Source: Candidatus Magasanikbacteria bacterium RIFOXYD12_FULL_33_17 (GTDB lineage: Bacteria > Patescibacteriota > Patescibacteriia > Magasanikbacterales > UBA922). From it: 12,814 nucleotides of DNA. Below, in pieces: positions 12,620 through 12,814 of the stretch (position 1 is the stretch's first letter; every line of letters begins with the position of its first letter). A model generated the notes under the pieces. The model saw only the letters and a program-made list of their open reading frames with translations, had not been told where the DNA came from and did no database searches. The position numbers and the translations under genes were made by a program. Where the stretch lies: contig MFRB01000010.1 in the NCBI GenBank assembly GCA_001783255.1, positions 1-12,814 of the forward strand, in the 5' to 3' direction.

Positions 12620-12814
12620 TTACAATTTTCTAGGACCTTTACCATAAGTTTCTAAAGCTCGTCTTGCATCTGGAGGAAATTTTTTTTGTGCCATTTCCCA
12701 AAGAGACAAAAAATATTCTGTACTAGGATTTTCATCCAAACCTTTTTGTCTATTTTGCTCTCTTACTTCCAACATACTCTGTTTTATGGTAGCTCTGGTT
12801 TCTGAATTTTTTAA
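12620..12814 (-). CDS. Unrecognised protein, 3' end only
   Basis: The minus-strand frame is open from the window edge to TAA at 12622-12620 and encodes the last 64 residues of a protein whose start is outside. The fragment is hydrophilic and probably helical, with ATIKQSMLEVREQNRQKGLD, then STEYFLSLWEMAQKKFPPDARRAL and a basic GKGPRKL end. I do not recognise the family. Reality of the gene is supported by clean coding character and by the terminator placed right after its stop. It is upstream of leuS on the same strand but in a separate transcription unit. Confidence 0.65.
   Translation of the reverse strand, partial: LKNSETRATIKQSMLEVREQNRQKGLDENPSTEYFLSLWEMAQKKFPPDARRALETYGKGPRKL

Noticed and set aside
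1..12814. Alternative genetic code (UGA read as Gly), as in some Patescibacteria
   Set aside because: LeuRS, Lgt and MscL read full length with normal Gly codons and without UGA, so the standard code is sufficient. Absence of UGA stops here is explained by AT richness and few genes.
1..12814. CRISPR array, tRNA or rRNA
   Set aside because: No regularly spaced direct repeats and no cloverleaf or rRNA-like conserved blocks were seen on either strand.

Overview
The window is a very AT-rich, compact bacterial segment. Several things point to a member of the Candidate Phyla Radiation (Patescibacteria, probably Parcubacteria-like). Proteins are rich in Lys, Asn and Ile. Shine-Dalgarno motifs are almost absent. 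Many small cell-surface proteins are of unknown family. A CCTGCCTGCCGGCAGGCAGG palindrome lies in the only clearly GC-rich intergenic patch, and a GxxExxY gene is present. All complete genes end in TAA or TAG, and full-length conserved proteins read correctly in the standard code. The taxonomic call is an inference from these traits; there is no rRNA or other phylogenetic marker beyond LeuRS.

Layout. 1-1320: the end of a DUF2892-type membrane protein, prolipoprotein diacylglyceryl transferase (lgt) and a small overlapping membrane protein, closed by a strong terminator. 1329-2437: a promoter and a membrane-anchored HEFGH zinc metalloprotease. 2438-2664: a 188-bp imperfect palindrome that looks like a MITE. 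2665-4408: two PsbP-like surface proteins in tandem (one TM-anchored, one lipoprotein) followed by mscL. 4621-5598 (minus strand): a lipoprotein made of four Tudor-like SH3 repeats, with its own consensus promoter and terminator. 5620-9535: the most interesting part, a promoter and cobalamin riboswitch with terminator, then a membrane-anchored DUF4430 protein, then a 796-residue surface protein joining a DUF4430 domain to an alpha/alpha toroid, then a DUF6580 membrane transport-like protein. 9549-10003: a GxxExxY gene bracketed by 31-bp inverted repeats. 10011-12518 (minus): leucyl-tRNA synthetase with an apparent repeat insertion. 12620-12814 (minus): the 3' end of an unrecognised gene.

How it fits together. 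DUF4430 and an alpha/alpha toroid are the two domains of animal intrinsic factor and transcobalamin. Their joint presence behind a B12 riboswitch, followed by a small polytopic transporter-like protein, argues for a surface vitamin B12 (or corrinoid) capture and import module in an organism expected to be a B12 auxotroph. In the proposed control, the B12-bound aptamer lets a terminator form directly before the first start codon and shuts the operon. Lgt upstream would lipidate the two lipoproteins seen in the window. The neighbouring protease, PsbP-like proteins and Tudor-like lipoprotein make this a cell-envelope-rich region, but their functions are not established by the sequence.
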